Source of the DNA: Bradyrhizobium sp. WSM3983
GTDB lineage: Bacteria > Pseudomonadota > Alphaproteobacteria > Rhizobiales > Xanthobacteraceae
NCBI RefSeq assembly: GCF_000473045.1
Contig: NZ_AXAY01000035.1
Coordinates: forward strand, 37,063-101,062
Direction of reading: 5' to 3'
DNA: 64,000 nucleotides
Shown here: one piece after another, positions 62,265 to 64,000 of the stretch
Numbering within the stretch: the stretch's first letter is position 1
How the letters are laid out: each line of letters opens with the position of its first letter
Notes under the pieces: generated by a model
Told to the model about the DNA's origin: nothing
Seen by the model: only the letters and a program-made list of their open reading frames with translations
Database searches by the model: none
Translations under genes and position numbers: made by a program

Positions 62265-63455
62265 TTGATCGACGCCAAAGCCATCGCTGTCAAGCCGTCA
62301 TGGTTCGAGTCGGCATGGAACCAGCGGACCGTGCTCAATGACACAACGCTACGCGACGGCGAGCAGGCGCCTGGTGTTGCGTTCACCACGGAGGAAAAGG
62401 TGGCCATCGCGCATGCGTTGGCCCGGGCCGGCATCACGGAGATCGAGGCCGGAACCCCCGCCATGGGCGATGATGAGATCGCTTCTATTCGCGCTATTGT
62501 CGAGGAGGGGCTGCCGCTCACGCCTATTGCTTGGTGCCGCATGCGTGAGGCCGATGTCGACGCGGCAATCGAGGCCAAGGTGTCGATGGTCAATGTTTCG
62601 ATCCCGGCTTCGGACGTGCAGATCGCGGCCAAGCTTGGTGGGAACCGCAAGCAGGCATTGCAGCGGGTGGAGCGGGTGGTGGGTTACGCCCGCGAGCGAG
62701 GGCTTGATGTCGCCGTCGGAGGCGAGGATTCTTCCCGCGCCGATGTCGAATTTCTCATAAGCCTCATCGCGACTGCGACAGCCGCGGGCGCGCGGCGGTT
62801 TCGGATCGCCGATACGCTCAGTGTCCTCGATCCCGATTCCGCCTATGCGCTGATCGCGCGCCTGCGCGCGACCACTGATCTCGAGCTCGAATTTCACGGC
62901 CATGACGATCTCGGGCTCGCGACCGCCAACACGCTTGCTGCCATCAGGGGTGGAGCGAGCCACGCTTCTGTCACTGTCATCGGGCTGGGCGAACGGGCCG
63001 GCAATGCGCCGCTCGAGGAAGTTGCGGTCGCACTCAAGCAGCTCTACGGGCGTGATACCGGCATCGTGCTGCCGGAGCTCATAGACGTCGCCGCGCTGGT
63101 GGCGGCCGCGGCAACACGTGCGATTCCTCCCAACAAGGCGATCGTCGGGGAGCATGTGTTCACTCACGAATCCGGCATTCATGTTGATGGGTTGCTGAAG
63201 GACGAGCGCACCTATCAGTCGCTCGACCCGCGTTTGCTCGGTCGCTCCAACCGTATCGTGCTCGGCAAGCATTCCGGGCTCTCGGCCATCACCACGCTGC
63301 TTGGCGAATTGCAACTCGCCGCCAGCACCGAACAGACCAGACACATCCTGTCCCGAGTGCGAAAATACGCCGTCGAGCACAAGCGTCTGGTCGCGCGCGA
63401 CACGCTGGCGGCGATCTGGCGCGATGTTTGCGAATGCTCTTCCGATCGCATGTGA
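62265..63455 (+). CDS. nifV: Homocitrate synthase NifV
   Basis: A 396-residue Claisen-type synthase that makes homocitrate, the organic ligand of FeMo-co. NDTTLRDGEQAPGVAF and the later HGHDDLGLATANTLAA and HESGIHVDG blocks are diagnostic. The start is taken as TTG at 62265, five bases after AGGAGG; the upstream ATGs lie within or before the promoter. The resulting length fits the family, whereas the longest frame would be about 50 residues too long. Confidence 0.94.
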   Translation: MIDAKAIAVKPSWFESAWNQRTVLNDTTLRDGEQAPGVAFTTEEKVAIAHALARAGITEIEAGTPAMGDDEIASIRAIVEEGLPLTPIAWCRMREADVDAAIEAKVSMVNVSIPASDVQIAAKLGGNRKQALQRVERVVGYARERGLDVAVGGEDSSRADVEFLISLIATATAAGARRFRIADTLSVLDPDSAYALIARLRATTDLELEFHGHDDLGLATANTLAAIRGGASHASVTVIGLGERAGNAPLEEVAVALKQLYGRDTGIVLPELIDVAALVAAAATRAIPPNKAIVGEHVFTHESGIHVDGLLKDERTYQSLDPRLLGRSNRIVLGKHSGLSAITTLLGELQLAASTEQTRHILSRVRKYAVEHKRLVARDTLAAIWRDVCECSSDRM

Positions 63456-63656
63456 GTGAGCTCTCGAGTTTCATTTGGCCCGCCACCAAATCAATCGGAG
63501 GGCGGCCAAAACTCGCGCAGACCGCGTTGAAGTCCGAGGACATGGGCTGTGTGGCCATGTCCAGCAGGGCCCACGTGAAACGGCCTTTTTCCGCGAACTC
63601 ACCAGGCGCTGCCGGACCTCGACCGAGGCGGGCGGGCCCAATCCAGGGAAGTCTCG

Positions 63657-63998
63657 ATGAGCAATATACCCCAGAGGGCCGGCATCCTCGACCGGCTCAA
63701 CAGGGCCTCCTCGGCTGAGGAGATCTTTGCGCTGCTTGGCGTCGACTACGATCCCAAGATCGTCAATGTCGCGCGCCTGCATATCCTCAAGCGCATGGGG
63801 CAACATCTCGCCAAGGAGCAATTCGCCGCTGCCGCGGAAGCGGAGATCGCTGCGCGCTGCAAGGCGATGCTGGAGCAGGCCTATGCCGATTTCGTGGCGT
63901 CATCGCCAATCGACCAACGGGTCTTCAAGGTCCTGAAGGATGCGGTCGCGGAGCCCAAAAGGCCGGCCGCCTTCGTGCCGCTCAGTACGCTGAAATAG
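63657..63998 (+). CDS. nifW: Nitrogenase-protective protein NifW
   Basis: A 113-residue NifW (LNRASSAEEIFALLGVDYDP, VNVARLHILKRMGQ, YADFVASSPIDQRVFKVLKD). It binds the MoFe protein and is thought to assist maturation or oxygen protection. It lies about 200 bases after nifV, and the gene ends two bases before the window edge. Confidence 0.95.
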   Translation: MSNIPQRAGILDRLNRASSAEEIFALLGVDYDPKIVNVARLHILKRMGQHLAKEQFAAAAEAEIAARCKAMLEQAYADFVASSPIDQRVFKVLKDAVAEPKRPAAFVPLSTLK

Positions 63999-64000
63999 CC

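Overview
The window looks like a piece of a symbiosis island from a soybean-type Bradyrhizobium or close relative. The reasons are high GC, a split nif regulon with nifH about 26 kb from nifDK, many NifA/RpoN promoters, two nod boxes, and long gene-poor stretches with decayed genes. No rRNA, tRNA, CRISPR array or intact insertion sequence was seen. nodABC, nifA and fixABCX are not in the window.

Left third (1-23 kb): a partly Mrr-like nuclease gene, then a vitamin block. This holds pabB-pabA (p-aminobenzoate), a divergent bioR regulator, and a forward run bioB-panD-bioF-bioD-bioA followed by panB-panC. BioR-type operators sit between bioR and bioB. Next come an HBM-type chemotaxis receptor, several small orphan genes, a frameshifted polysaccharide deacetylase, a divergent MocR regulator/PaiB pair, and a broken LysE exporter.

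Middle (23-33 kb): a sulfate-activation pair (cysD and a fused cysN-cysC, the NodP/NodQ type) on the minus strand. Two nod boxes follow. One faces a short transcript with its own terminator, the other a 213-residue protein of unknown function. Then come an orphan response regulator with Glu in place of the phospho-acceptor Asp, a 4Fe-4S ferredoxin and an RTX-type calcium-binding protein.

Right half (33-64 kb): the nitrogenase regulon. nifD-nifK-nifE-nifN-nifX-DUF269-DUF683-fdxB form one forward operon behind a TGGCAC-N5-TTGCT promoter with two NifA sites. A patch of other genes follows: an OprB-like porin, a TauD-type dioxygenase, an ABC exporter, HemN and a YqeB-like protein. After that come iscA-like/nifU(C-terminal)-nifS-nifT-SIR2-like, nifB-frxA-(small ORF)-nifZ-(ORF)-DUF3024-DUF6129-like, nifH, nifQ, nifV and nifW. 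Two minus-strand genes of unknown function, near 45 kb and 52 kb, carry an identical 16-base -24/-12 promoter core and so probably belong to the same NifA/RpoN regulon.

Together the window encodes nitrogenase structure and cofactor assembly (iron-sulfur supply, NifB-co, homocitrate, Mo delivery, electron donors), plus vitamins, activated sulfate and flavonoid-responsive orphan genes. All calls come from reading the sequence and recalled family features; no database search was run.
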